DNA of 38,345 bases, taken from Sulfurivermis sp040755915 (GTDB taxonomy: Bacteria > Pseudomonadota > Gammaproteobacteria > Thiohalomonadales > Thiohalomonadaceae). Numbering within the stretch: position 1 is the stretch's first letter; every line of letters starts with the position of its first letter. Made by a program: the position numbers and the translations under genes. Location of the stretch: contig JBFLWM010000005.1 of NCBI GenBank assembly GCA_040755915.1, positions 1 through 38,345 of the forward strand, read 5' to 3'. The notes under the pieces were generated by a model. That model made no database searches and had not been told where the DNA came from. It was given only the letters and a program-made list of their open reading frames with translations. Shown here piece after piece: positions 15,206 to 23,048 of the stretch.

Positions 15206-15511
15206 TCAGATTTTCAGCCGTTCGACCACGCGGCCATGCTGCAGGTGCTGCTCGATGATCTCATCGATATCCTCGCGGTCGACATAGGTGTACCAGGTTT
15301 CCTGCGGATAGATGACGATCACCGGCCCCTCGCTGCAACGATCGAGACAGCCGGCGCTGTTGATGCGCACACCGCCCGCACCGGCCAGCCCCAGGGCCTT
15401 CACCTTGTCCTTGGCGTAGTCGCGCAGCGCCTGGGCGTTGTGGTCCTGGCAACAGGCCTTGCCTTCGCGCTGGTTGGTGCAGAAGAAAACGTGGTGTTTG
15501 TAGTAGGACAT
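15206..15511 (-). CDS. Thioredoxin-like [2Fe-2S] ferredoxin
   Basis: A 101-residue thioredoxin-like ferredoxin, the fold also found in NuoE and in Shethna-type proteins. Four Cys ligands are expected among Cys11 (FFCTNQREGKACC, also Cys20-21) and the SAGCLDRCSEGP motif about 34 residues later. The C-terminus VDREDIDEIIEQHLQHGRVV is typical of the family. It probably carries electrons for an unidentified cytoplasmic partner. It is monocistronic, with its own terminator downstream; the glcF-like gene is divergent, 40 bases away. Confidence 0.88.
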   Translation of the reverse strand: MSYYKHHVFFCTNQREGKACCQDHNAQALRDYAKDKVKALGLAGAGGVRINSAGCLDRCSEGPVIVIYPQETWYTYVDREDIDEIIEQHLQHGRVVERLKI

Positions 15512-15551
15512 GACCGCCCGCCACTGTTATTGAACCGGCCCGTAGTCTACC

Positions 15552-16796
15552 ATGGGGCGCTGTTTTCCTGCCGTGACCCCCACATTGAACCTGCTATCCC
15601 AGATCCTGGCCGACGCTGATCGCTGCGTGCTGTGCGGCATGTGTCTGCCCCACTGTCCCACCTATGGTCTGAGCCATAACGAGGCGGAATCGCCGCGCGG
15701 GCGCATATCCCTGATGCTGGCGGTGGCGCGCGGCCAGCTGGAGGCGGATGCCGGGCTGCTTGGCCACCTCGATCGTTGCCTGGGCTGCCGCGCCTGCGAG
15801 GCGATGTGCCCCTCCCTGGTGCCCTACGGCCGCCTGCTGCGCAACACACGCGAACATTTATATCGGCAGGAACATTCCCGCCTTGCCGACACGCTGGCGA
15901 CACCGGCGCGGCGCAAGCTGCTGGGCGGCGCATTGCACCTGTTCCAGGCCAGCGGCCTGCAAAAGATCACGCAGCGGCTGCATCTGCTCGGCGACAGTGC
16001 CGCCGGACGGTTGCTGCAGGGCCTGCCGGAGGGCGGCGCCGCGCCGTCCCTGCCGGAATTTACGCCGGCACAGGGCGTACAGCGCGGGCAGGTGGCGCTG
16101 TTCACCGGCTGCACCGGCGACCTGCTGCAGCGCCGCTTGCTGCACGATGCCCGCAGGGTGTTGAGCGCGCTGGGGTATGCGGTGCATATCCCGTCACAGC
16201 AAGGCTGCTGCGGTGCGTTGCATGTGCAGCAGGGCGACGGCGCGACGGCACGGCACCTGGCGCAGCAGAATCTGGCGGCCTTCCCCGCCGAGGCCGAGGC
16301 CATCCTCAGCGTGGCCAGCGGCTGCGGCGCCCTGCTGCATGAATACGACGACCTGCTGGAGGACGAGCGTGCCGCCGGCTTTGCCCGTCGCGTGATCGAC
16401 ATCAACGCGTTTCTCGCCGGACTGGACTGGCCCGAAACCCTGATGCTGCGCCCGTTGCCGCAGAAGGCAGCGGTGCATGAGTCCTGTACCCTGCGCAATG
16501 TGTTGCGCGGGCAGCAGGCGCTGTACACCCTGCTGCGCCACATCCCGCAGCTGGAGGTCGTCGAATTGCCGCACAACGAGCGCTGCTGCGGCGCCGCCGG
16601 CAGCTATCTGGTCGACCATCCGGCCGAGGCCGATGCCCTGCGGGCCGACAAGGTCGCCGCCGTGGCGGAACTGCAACCGCAGTGGCTGGCCAGCGCCAAC
16701 ATCGGCTGCGCCATGCATCTCGCGGCCGGGTTACGCGCGGCGGGGCTGGCGGTGGAAGTGGTGCACCCGGTGAGCCTGCTGGCGCGGCAGTTGTAG
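15552..16796 (+). CDS. glcF: GlcF-like iron-sulfur subunit (glycolate/lactate-type oxidoreductase)
   Basis: A 414-residue Fe-S protein. Two ferredoxin clusters are evident, CVLCGMCLPHCP (about 25-36) and CLGCRACEAMCP (about 75-86), each a CxxCxxCxxxCP binding [4Fe-4S]. The C-terminal half has two CCG domains with GCCGALH and ERCCGAAGSY, as in GlcF and heterodisulfide reductase HdrB-like proteins. It is likely the electron-transfer subunit of a glycolate or 2-hydroxyacid dehydrogenase, but the flavin subunits GlcD and GlcE are not adjacent, so the substrate is uncertain. No clear ribosome site marks the start; ATG 15552 or GTG 15573 are both possible. The TAG stop (16794-16796) overlaps the head of a GTAGGGCGGGC palindrome. 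Confidence 0.85.
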   Translation: MGRCFPAVTPTLNLLSQILADADRCVLCGMCLPHCPTYGLSHNEAESPRGRISLMLAVARGQLEADAGLLGHLDRCLGCRACEAMCPSLVPYGRLLRNTREHLYRQEHSRLADTLATPARRKLLGGALHLFQASGLQKITQRLHLLGDSAAGRLLQGLPEGGAAPSLPEFTPAQGVQRGQVALFTGCTGDLLQRRLLHDARRVLSALGYAVHIPSQQGCCGALHVQQGDGATARHLAQQNLAAFPAEAEAILSVASGCGALLHEYDDLLEDERAAGFARRVIDINAFLAGLDWPETLMLRPLPQKAAVHESCTLRNVLRGQQALYTLLRHIPQLEVVELPHNERCCGAAGSYLVDHPAEADALRADKVAAVAELQPQWLASANIGCAMHLAAGLRAAGLAVEVVHPVSLLARQL

Positions 16797-16923
16797 GGCG
16801 GGCTTCAGCCCGTCATCTCCGCTCCATTATTTCTTGGCGGGCTGAAGCTCGCCCTACCTGCGCCCTGACCCAGGGGTACGTGGTGCTACAATTCGACCAA
16901 TGTCGCGGCCGAGCCGCTCCTAC
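16793..16923. repeat. Two GTAGGGCGGGC palindromes plus one GTAGGAGC repeat
   Basis: A pair of the GGCGGGCT family lies at 16793-16814 and inverted at 16836-16857. A single inverted GTAGGAGCGGCT-family copy follows at 16903-16923. Two families thus lie side by side between glcF and coq7. Confidence 0.85.
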
Positions 16924-16935
16924 AATTGAGCCACC

Positions 16936-17574
16936 ATGCGTAACTACTCCCCCATCGACCAGTTGTTCCTCAATCTCGATACCGGCCTGCGCACCGTATT
17001 CGGCCAGCCGGTGCTGACCGAGCGCCCCAACCCGGCGGCGCACCTGCCCGAGACTGAGTTAAGCGATGCCGAGCGCGTGCTGGCCGGTCGGCTGATGCGC
17101 ATCAACCACGCCGGCGAGGTGTCGGCGCAGGGCCTGTATCAGGGCCAGGCGCTCACCGCACGGCTGCCGGAGGTGCGCGACAAGATGGAGCGCGCCGCAC
17201 TGGAGGAAAACGATCACCTGGAATGGTGCGAGCGCCGCGCGCAGGAAATGGGCACCCACGTCAGTTACCTCAACCCGCTGTGGTACGTCGGTTCGCTGGC
17301 CATCGGCGCCCTGGCCGGTGCCGCCGGCGACAAGTGGAGCCTGGGCTTCGTGGTGGAGACCGAGCATCAGGTGGTGCGGCATCTGGACGAGCATCTGGCG
17401 CAATTGCCGGAGCACGATCAGAAAAGCCGCGCAATCCTCGAACAGATGAAGGAGGACGAGGCGCAGCACGCCACCCTCGCCCTGCATGCCGGCGGCGCCC
17501 CGCTGCCGGAGCCGGTGAAGAAGCTGATGGGTCTGGTGTCGAAAGTGATGACCAGAACGGCCTATTGGATATAA
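16936..17574 (+). CDS. coq7: 3-demethoxyubiquinol 3-hydroxylase Coq7/UbiF-type
   Basis: A 212-residue di-iron hydroxylase catalysing the last hydroxylation of aerobic ubiquinone synthesis, at the membrane surface. Metal-binding residues appear in INHAGEVSAQGLY, EENDHLEWCERR, VETEHQVVRHL and KEDEAQHATLAL, the ExxH pattern of the family. A hydrophobic segment VGSLAIGALAGAAGDKWSLG follows the first pair and would contact the membrane. It is the O2-dependent counterpart of the UbiT/U/V route encoded at 32620-35908, so the organism can make ubiquinone with and without oxygen. A terminator follows the stop; speD converges from the other side. Confidence 0.95.
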   Translation: MRNYSPIDQLFLNLDTGLRTVFGQPVLTERPNPAAHLPETELSDAERVLAGRLMRINHAGEVSAQGLYQGQALTARLPEVRDKMERAALEENDHLEWCERRAQEMGTHVSYLNPLWYVGSLAIGALAGAAGDKWSLGFVVETEHQVVRHLDEHLAQLPEHDQKSRAILEQMKEDEAQHATLALHAGGAPLPEPVKKLMGLVSKVMTRTAYWI

Positions 17575-17577
17575 GAC

Positions 17578-17606
17578 AAGGCCGGCAGCAGCCGGCCTTG
17601 TTGTTC
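17578..17606. terminator. Bidirectional terminator between coq7 and speD
   Basis: Perfect 9-bp stem AAGGCCGGC/GCCGGCCTT around a 4-base loop, between convergent genes. The plus side continues GTTGTT; the minus side has GTCTTAT. Confidence 0.75.
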
Positions 17607-17610
17607 AACG

Positions 17611-18432
17611 TTATTTCTTCGGAATCTTCGTCAGATTCTGCCCGTAGAAGATCTCCAGCATTTCCCTTTGCAGGCGCCGGCGGATGGTGCGTGAGTCCGC
17701 CGGATCGAGATCGCGCGCCTGGATGCCGAACAGATAGTTATCCAGGTCGAACTCCTTGAGCATCATCTTGGTATGGAAGATGTTCTCCTGATAGACGTTG
17801 ACGTCGATCATCTGGTAGCGATCCAGCGTATCGCGGGCAATGTAGTTCTGGATCGAGTTGATCTTGTGATCGATGAAATACTTGCGCCCCTTCACGTCGC
17901 GGGTGAAACCGCGCACGCGGTAGTCCATGGTGACGATGTCGGACTCGAAGCTGTGGATCAGATAGTTCAGCGCCTTCAGCGGCGAGATGCGGCCGCAGGT
18001 GGAAACATCGATGTCGGCGCGGAAGGTGCTGATGCCGTTGTCCGGATGGCTCTCCGGGTAGGTGTGTACGGTGATGTGGCTCTTGTCGAGATGCGCCACC
18101 ACGGCGTCCGGCAGCAGCGGACCGGGCGATTCGGTGTTGGAGCGGTCCTGCGACAGCACCGGCTCCTCGGAGATCAGCATGGTGACGCTGGCGCCCTGCG
18201 GATCGTAATCCTGGCGCGCGATGTTGAGGATGTTGGCGCCGATGATATCGGCCACATCGGTGAGGATGTTGGTCAGGCGCTCGGCGTTGTATTCCTCATC
18301 GATGTACTCGATGTACTCGCGCTGCTGGGCATCGGTCTGCGTGTAGCAGATGTCGTAGATGTTGAAGCTCAGCGTCTTGGTCAGGTTGTTGAAGCCGTGC
18401 AGCTTGAGCTTGGTTCCGAGAGAGTCAGGCAA
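17611..18432 (-). CDS. speD: S-adenosylmethionine decarboxylase proenzyme
   Basis: A protein of about 273 residues that supplies decarboxylated SAM for spermidine synthesis. The self-cleavage site is in HLDKSHITVHTYPESHP: cleavage before the Ser creates the pyruvoyl cofactor. Other family blocks are LKLHGFNNLTKTLSFNIYDI near the start and VNVYQENIFHTKMMLKEFDL. It is the long proteobacterial class (E. coli 264 residues). TTG 18432 is chosen since GGAGG (18445-18441) is 8 bases upstream and homology begins right after it; GTG 18441 and ATG 18498 are in frame but would add a non-conserved tail. Downstream of OsmC/crp as in Pseudomonas. Confidence 0.93.
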   Translation of the reverse strand: MPDSLGTKLKLHGFNNLTKTLSFNIYDICYTQTDAQQREYIEYIDEEYNAERLTNILTDVADIIGANILNIARQDYDPQGASVTMLISEEPVLSQDRSNTESPGPLLPDAVVAHLDKSHITVHTYPESHPDNGISTFRADIDVSTCGRISPLKALNYLIHSFESDIVTMDYRVRGFTRDVKGRKYFIDHKINSIQNYIARDTLDRYQMIDVNVYQENIFHTKMMLKEFDLDNYLFGIQARDLDPADSRTIRRRLQREMLEIFYGQNLTKIPKK

Positions 18433-18537
18433 TTCATGCACCTCCGCAGTACAGTCAGGAAGTCCCCGCCGGCACCCTGGCCGCGCGGGGACGCGCATTA
18501 TCCCTGATTAAGCCGCAAAAGGGGGATAAAATTTCCC

Positions 18538-18954
18538 TCAGCCTGCCACGATCTCGTAGTCGTGGGTGATCTCGGCCACCTTGCCCAGCATGATGGATGC
18601 GGAGCAGTACTTCTCTGCCGACAGCTCGACCGCACGCTTGACCTGCGCCTCCTTCAGATCCTGGCCGGTGATGATGAAGTGGACGTGGATCCGGGTGAAC
18701 ACCTTGGGGTCGGTGTCGGCACGCTCGGCGGTGATCTCGGCCACGCAGTCACGGATGGGCTGGCGCGCCTTCTTCAGGATGCTGACCACATCGAAGGAGG
18801 TGCAACCGCCCATGCCGAGCAGCAGCATCTCCATCGGCCGCGGCCCCAGGTTGCGGCCGCCGTGGTCGGGCGGGCCGTCCATCACCACCGCGTGGCCGCT
18901 CTCCGTCTCGCCCATGAAGGTGGCCTGCTCCACCCATTTGATACGCGCCTTCAT
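18538..18954 (-). CDS. yhfA: OsmC-family protein (YhfA-like)
   Basis: A 138-residue OsmC/Ohr-family protein. It starts MKARIKWVEQATFMGETESG and has PRPMEMLLLGMGGCTSFDVV with the first redox-type Cys, VHFIITGQDL, and AEKYCSASIMLGK with the second. These Cys act in peroxide reduction in OsmC and Ohr; the YhfA branch has no firmly known substrate. Start ATG 18954 is fixed by GGAGG about 8 bases upstream. It is divergent from crp, as yhfA is in E. coli, so the pair has been kept across gammaproteobacteria. Confidence 0.93.
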   Translation of the reverse strand: MKARIKWVEQATFMGETESGHAVVMDGPPDHGGRNLGPRPMEMLLLGMGGCTSFDVVSILKKARQPIRDCVAEITAERADTDPKVFTRIHVHFIITGQDLKEAQVKRAVELSAEKYCSASIMLGKVAEITHDYEIVAG

Positions 18955-19000
18955 TTTAACTTTCCTCCAAGCTGGGTTATTCTGGTGCGATTCTACCCGC

Positions 19001-19029
19001 TTGCCTGGCTCCAGGCAGGCTGGTATACG
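19001..19029 (+). promoter_or_regulatory. Predicted crp promoter with an overlapping palindrome
   Basis: TTGCCT (19001-19006), a 17-base spacer and TATACG (19024-19029) form a plausible sigma70 promoter. The perfect palindrome TGCCTGGCTCCAGGCA (19002-19017) covers the -35 and spacer, an operator-like position. It does not fit the CRP consensus TGTGA-N6-TCACA. Confidence 0.5.
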
Positions 19030-19065
19030 TAACACCCACTAATTTCCTAGGGACAAGGGGTCACC

Positions 19066-19701
19066 ATGACGACCAAGGCGCTGACCACCGGCAACCCGGC
19101 GATCGATCGCTTCCTGGTCCATTGCCACCGCCGCAAATACGCCTCCAAGAGCACCATCATCCGTGCCGGCGACAAGCCCGACGTGCTGTATTACGTCATC
19201 AAGGGCGGCATGACGGTGTTGATCGAGGACGACAACGGCCGCGAAATCGTACTCGCCTATCTCAACCCCGGCGATTTCTTCGGCGAGATGGGCCTGTTCG
19301 ATGAAACCGCCGGCCGCAGCGCCTGGGTACGCTCACGCACCGAATGCGAACTGGCGGAGATCAGCTACACCCGCTTCCGCCAGGTGGCGCACGACGACCC
19401 GGAGATCCTCTTCGCCCTGTCCAGCCAGATGGCGGCACGCCTGCGCACCACCAGCCGCAAGGTGGGCGACCTGGCCTTCCTCGACGTCACCGGCCGCATC
19501 GCCCGCACCCTGCTCGACCTCACCAGGGAGCCGGATGCCATGACCCATCCCGACGGCATGCAGATCCGCATCACCCGCCAGGAGATCGGCCGTATCGTCG
19601 GCTGCTCGCGCGAAATGGCCGGCCGCGTGCTCAAGGCCCTGGAAGAACAGGGCCTGATCTCGGTGAAGGGCAAGACCATCGTCGTCTTCGGCGCGAGATA
19701 A
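19066..19701 (+). CDS. crp: cAMP receptor protein family regulator (CRP/Vfr)
   Basis: A 211-residue global regulator. The N-terminal cyclic-nucleotide domain (about 20-120) has FGEMGLFDE and RSAWVRS, with the Glu, Arg and Ser used to bind cAMP, and TTS in LRTTSRKV at the dimer helix. The C-terminal winged helix carries RITRQEIGRIVGCSREMAGR, nearly identical to E. coli CRP in the recognition helix. It therefore probably binds the TGTGA-N6-TCACA site. Start ATG 19066 follows AAGGGG at about 6 bases. Adjacent to OsmC, trpC and speD as Vfr is in Pseudomonas. Three palindromes fill the space to trpC. Confidence 0.96.
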   Translation: MTTKALTTGNPAIDRFLVHCHRRKYASKSTIIRAGDKPDVLYYVIKGGMTVLIEDDNGREIVLAYLNPGDFFGEMGLFDETAGRSAWVRSRTECELAEISYTRFRQVAHDDPEILFALSSQMAARLRTTSRKVGDLAFLDVTGRIARTLLDLTREPDAMTHPDGMQIRITRQEIGRIVGCSREMAGRVLKALEEQGLISVKGKTIVVFGAR

Positions 19702-19730
19702 TCCCCACTCCAGGGGAGCAGCACGCCCTG

Positions 19731-19846
19731 TTCGCCGAAAGGATTCGGCTCCTACAGATAAATCGCTCCAACCGTAGGAGCCCACTCCGTGGGCGAAGGC
19801 AGCGCCTGATTCTGGCATCTGTTCGCCGAGAGGACTCGGCTCCTAC
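19731..19846. repeat. Three GTAGGAGC-headed repeats between crp and trpC
   Basis: Copies at 19731-19755 (inverted), 19774-19797 (head GTAGGAGCCCACTCCGTGGG) and 19822-19846 (inverted). The middle one has a different arm (CCACTCCGTGG) from its neighbours (GAGTCCTCTC). The last provides the TAG stop of trpC. Confidence 0.85.
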
Positions 19847-20640
19847 GAAAAAAGCTCCGCCAGCTTCTCCCCCGGCTCTGCCGCGCGCATAAACGCCTCC
19901 CCCACCAGGAAACTGTTCACACCGTGACGGCGCATCAGCGCGACATCGTCGCGGCTGAGGATGCCGCTTTCGGTGACCACGATGCGGTCGTCCGGGATCT
20001 GCGCCAGCAGGTCGAGGGTGGTTTGCAGGGAAACCTCGAAGGTGCGCAGATTGCGGTTGTTGATGCCCACCAGCGGCAGCGGCAGGCGCAGCATGCGTTC
20101 CAGCTCCTGCCCGTCATGCACCTCCACCAGCACATCCAGCCCCAGTTCCGTCGCGGCGGCGGTCAGCTCGGCCATCTGTCCGTCGCCCAATGCAGCGGCG
20201 ATGAGCAGGATGCAGTCGGCACCGATGGCACGCGCCTCCACCACCTGATAGGGATCGATGATGAAGTCCTTGCGGATCACCGGCAGCCCACAGGCCGCGC
20301 GGGCCTGTTGCAGGTATGCGTCGCTGCCCTGAAAGAAATCGATATCGGTCAGTACCGACAGGCAGGCGGCGCCGCCGCGTTCGTAGGAGACCGCGATCTC
20401 CGCCGGGCGGAAATCGGGACGCAACAGACCCTTGCTGGGCGAGGCCTTCTTCACCTCGGCGATCACCGCCGGCAGCCCGACGGCGAGCTTGGCGCGCAGG
20501 GCGCCGATGAAGGAGCGCAGCGCCGGCGCCGCCGGCACGCGGTCGCGCAACTCTGCGAGGCTCACCCGACTGCGCCGCGCCGCGATCTCTTCGGCCTTGC
20601 GCTGCAGGATCTTCTTCAGGATATCCGGGGTATCGCTCAC
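19843..20640 (-). CDS. trpC: Indole-3-glycerol phosphate synthase
   Basis: A 265-residue TIM-barrel enzyme that closes the indole ring in tryptophan synthesis. Motifs are VIAEVKKASPSKGLL (catalytic Lys), SVLTDIDFFQGSDAYL, PVIRKDFIIDPYQV, LVEVHDGQELERML, VGINNRNLRTFEV and VVTESGI, in the order of the family. GTG 20640 starts one base after the trpD stop, so coupling is likely; the upstream extension in this frame is not conserved. It is monofunctional, with no TrpF fusion. The stop TAG (19845-19843) is the first three bases after G of a repeat head GTAGGAGC. Confidence 0.96.
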   Translation of the reverse strand: MSDTPDILKKILQRKAEEIAARRSRVSLAELRDRVPAAPALRSFIGALRAKLAVGLPAVIAEVKKASPSKGLLRPDFRPAEIAVSYERGGAACLSVLTDIDFFQGSDAYLQQARAACGLPVIRKDFIIDPYQVVEARAIGADCILLIAAALGDGQMAELTAAATELGLDVLVEVHDGQELERMLRLPLPLVGINNRNLRTFEVSLQTTLDLLAQIPDDRIVVTESGILSRDDVALMRRHGVNSFLVGEAFMRAAEPGEKLAELFS

Positions 20641-20641
20641 G

Positions 20642-21667
20642 TCACGCCGCCTTGAAGCTGTTGCTGACCTGCACCAGGCGATTGAGCCGCTCGCGTGCGG
20701 CGCCGCTGGCAATCACTTCACGCGCCTTCTGCACGCCCTCTTCCAGCGTGGCCGCCAGGTCGGCCGCATAGATGGCGGCGCCGGCATTGAGCACCACGAT
20801 ATCGCGCGCCGGCCCCTCCTTGTCATCGAGCACATCGCGCATGATGCCGAGACTCTGTTCCGGCAACTCCACGGCCAGGCGTTTCACATCTGCGCGCACC
20901 ATGCCGAACTGTTCCGGCGTGATGGCATAGCGCTTGAGCGTGCCGTGCTGCCACTCCGCCACCTGGGTGGGGGCGCTGATGCTGATTTCATCCATGCCGT
21001 CCTCGGCATGCACGATGAGCACATGCTTCGAACCGAGCCGGCCCAGCACCTGGGCCAGCGGTTCCAGCCACTCGCCGCTGTAGACGCCGAGCACCTGATG
21101 CGGCGCACCGGCCGGATTGGTCAGCGGCCCCAGCACATTGAAGATGGTGCGCACGCCCATTTCGCGGCGCGGGCCGATGGCGTGCTTCATGGCGCTGTGA
21201 TGCCTGGGGGCGAACATGAAACCGACGCCGGCCTGGCGGACGCATTCACCGACCTGCTCCGGCGTGAGATCAAGATTGACGCCGGCCGCCTCCAGCACGT
21301 CGGCACTGCCGGACTTGCTCGACACCGAGCGGTTGCCGTGCTTGGCCACGTTGGCGCCGGCCGCGGCCACCACAAAGGCTGCCGTGGTCGAGATGTTGAA
21401 GGTGTGGGCGCCGTCGCCGCCGGTACCGCAGGTATCCACCAGATGCGGCAGCTCCAGCTCGACCCGCGCCGCCAGTTCACGCATCACGCCGGCCGCGGCC
21501 GCAATCTCGTCCACCGTCTCGCCCTTCATGCGCAGGCCGACGAGAAAACCACCGATCTGCGCCGGAGTCGCCTCGCCGGTCATGATCAGGCGCATCGCCG
21601 CCGTCATTTGCTCGGAGCTGAGATCGCGGCGCTCGGTAACGGCGCGGATGGCTGTCTGCATATCCAT
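20642..21667 (-). CDS. trpD: Anthranilate phosphoribosyltransferase
   Basis: A 341-residue enzyme joining anthranilate and PRPP. The PRPP-binding glycine-rich loop is in VDTCGTGGDGAHTFNIST, and KHGNRSVSSKSGSADVLEAA and FMFAPRHHSAMKHAIGPRRE are the other family blocks; the DGMDEIS motif follows. The ATG at 21667 or the second Met two codons later could be used. TrpC follows after one base. Upstream an MFS gene separates it from trpG, breaking the usual GDC run. Confidence 0.96.
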   Translation of the reverse strand: MDMQTAIRAVTERRDLSSEQMTAAMRLIMTGEATPAQIGGFLVGLRMKGETVDEIAAAAGVMRELAARVELELPHLVDTCGTGGDGAHTFNISTTAAFVVAAAGANVAKHGNRSVSSKSGSADVLEAAGVNLDLTPEQVGECVRQAGVGFMFAPRHHSAMKHAIGPRREMGVRTIFNVLGPLTNPAGAPHQVLGVYSGEWLEPLAQVLGRLGSKHVLIVHAEDGMDEISISAPTQVAEWQHGTLKRYAITPEQFGMVRADVKRLAVELPEQSLGIMRDVLDDKEGPARDIVVLNAGAAIYAADLAATLEEGVQKAREVIASGAARERLNRLVQVSNSFKAA

Positions 21668-21736
21668 GGTGGAAAACCTTTGTCGTTATGTTCGGCAAAA
21701 ATGTCGGGCGATTGTCCCGTTTCCCCGCCGCAGCGG

Positions 21737-22951
21737 TCAAGGCGCCGCTGCGGCGCCGTAGCGCTCCTGCCAGCCCCACACCAGAAGGCCGGCGCAGGCC
21801 AGCGCCAGCATGCCGAGGGCCAGGCTCCAGACATGATGGGCGATGAAGGGCACCAGCAACCCCGCCACCAATGCGTTGAAACCCACCTGCATGAAGGATT
21901 GCACCGCCGCCGCCATGCCGCGGTTGCGCGGAAAGCAATCCAGCGCCAGCACCGTGAGGTTGGGCATGCTGAACGACACGGCAAAGGCGTACAGCACCAG
22001 CGGTGCCAGCACATTCACCGGTGTCGGCGGCAACAGCAGGGCCTGCACCACATTGAACACGCTCGCCGCCAGCATCAGCGCATAGCCGATGCGGATGCCG
22101 CGCTGCGGCGTCATGCGCCCGGCGAGCCGGCTCATGGCATACGAGCCCGTCATCAGGCCGCCAACCATCGGCACGAACTGCATCCAGAAATCGTTGACGC
22201 CCAGATGCAAATGGTCATACAGCAGCGTCGGTGCGGCGGCGATATAGATGAAGAAGCCGCCGAAGTTGAGGGCGAAGGCCAGCACCAGACCCATGAAACG
22301 GCGATGGCGCAGTGCCATGCCATAGGCCCCCGCCACCTTCACCGGATGGATCGAGTGACGTCCGTCGGCCGGCAGCGTCTCCGGCGCGCGCCAGGCGATG
22401 ACGGCAAGCACGGCAACGCCGAGCACGGCGAGAAACCAGAACACCGCGCGCCAGCCGGACCAGTCCTGCAGCACGCCGCCGATCATCGGCGCAATCGCCG
22501 GGGCAATGGCGAAGATCAGCATCGCATGCGACAGCACCTTCTGCGCATGATGACCGCTGAAGGCATCACGCACCATCGCGCGCCCGACCACGACACCGGC
22601 GCCGGCGGACAGCCCCTGCACCACACGCCAGAACAGGAGACCGGCGATGGTATCGGTTAGCGCCGCACCGGCACTGCCAATCACGTACAGCGCCAGCGCG
22701 CCGATGATCACCGGACGGCGGCCGAAGCTGTCGGACAGCGGGCCATAGATCAGCGTGGTCAGGGCAAAGGCCGCCAGATACAGACCCATGGTCTGCTGCA
22801 TCTGCGCATGGCTTGCCGCCAGGTCTGCCGCAATGGCGGGGAATGACGGCAGATAGGTGTCGATGGTGAACGGCGCCAGCATCGACAGCGCGGCGACCAC
22901 GAAGGCGATGAACAGCGGATGATGCGCCGTGGAGGCGCCAGGATTCGACAC
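21737..22951 (-). CDS. Bcr/CflA-family multidrug MFS transporter
   Basis: A 404-residue transporter with about 12 hydrophobic segments. The signature LYGPLSDSFGRRPV-type loop appears as LIYGPLSDSFGRRPVIIGAL after helix 2, and FTIDTYLPSFPAIAADL in helix 1 is typical of drug/proton antiporters of the Bcr/CflA group. VVQGLSAGAGVVVGRAMVRD marks helix 4. GTG 22951 follows GGAGATTATC, a good ribosome site. It interrupts the trp cluster between trpG and trpD. Repeats at 22976-23040 lie just upstream of it, so a role in export of a related metabolite is possible but unproven. Confidence 0.88.
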   Translation of the reverse strand: MSNPGASTAHHPLFIAFVVAALSMLAPFTIDTYLPSFPAIAADLAASHAQMQQTMGLYLAAFALTTLIYGPLSDSFGRRPVIIGALALYVIGSAGAALTDTIAGLLFWRVVQGLSAGAGVVVGRAMVRDAFSGHHAQKVLSHAMLIFAIAPAIAPMIGGVLQDWSGWRAVFWFLAVLGVAVLAVIAWRAPETLPADGRHSIHPVKVAGAYGMALRHRRFMGLVLAFALNFGGFFIYIAAAPTLLYDHLHLGVNDFWMQFVPMVGGLMTGSYAMSRLAGRMTPQRGIRIGYALMLAASVFNVVQALLLPPTPVNVLAPLVLYAFAVSFSMPNLTVLALDCFPRNRGMAAAVQSFMQVGFNALVAGLLVPFIAHHVWSLALGMLALACAGLLVWGWQERYGAAAAP

Positions 22952-22975
22952 GATAATCTCCGTTAAGCAGCGCCA

Positions 22976-23040
22976 TATCGCGAATGCGATTCGCTCCTAC
23001 GGCCTGTGCTCTCCTGTAGGAGCGAATCGTATTCGCGATA
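22976..23040. repeat. Inverted pair of GTAGGAGCGAATCG repeats
   Basis: Inverted partner at 22976-23000 and GTAGGAGCGAATCGTATTCG at 23016-23035, extending to 23040. The arms match unit four of the 6834 array. It sits between trpG and the MFS gene. Confidence 0.88.
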
Positions 23041-23048
23041 CAGTGCGA

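Noticed and set aside
19002..19017. CRP autoregulatory site at the crp promoter
   Set aside because: The palindrome does not match TGTGA-N6-TCACA.
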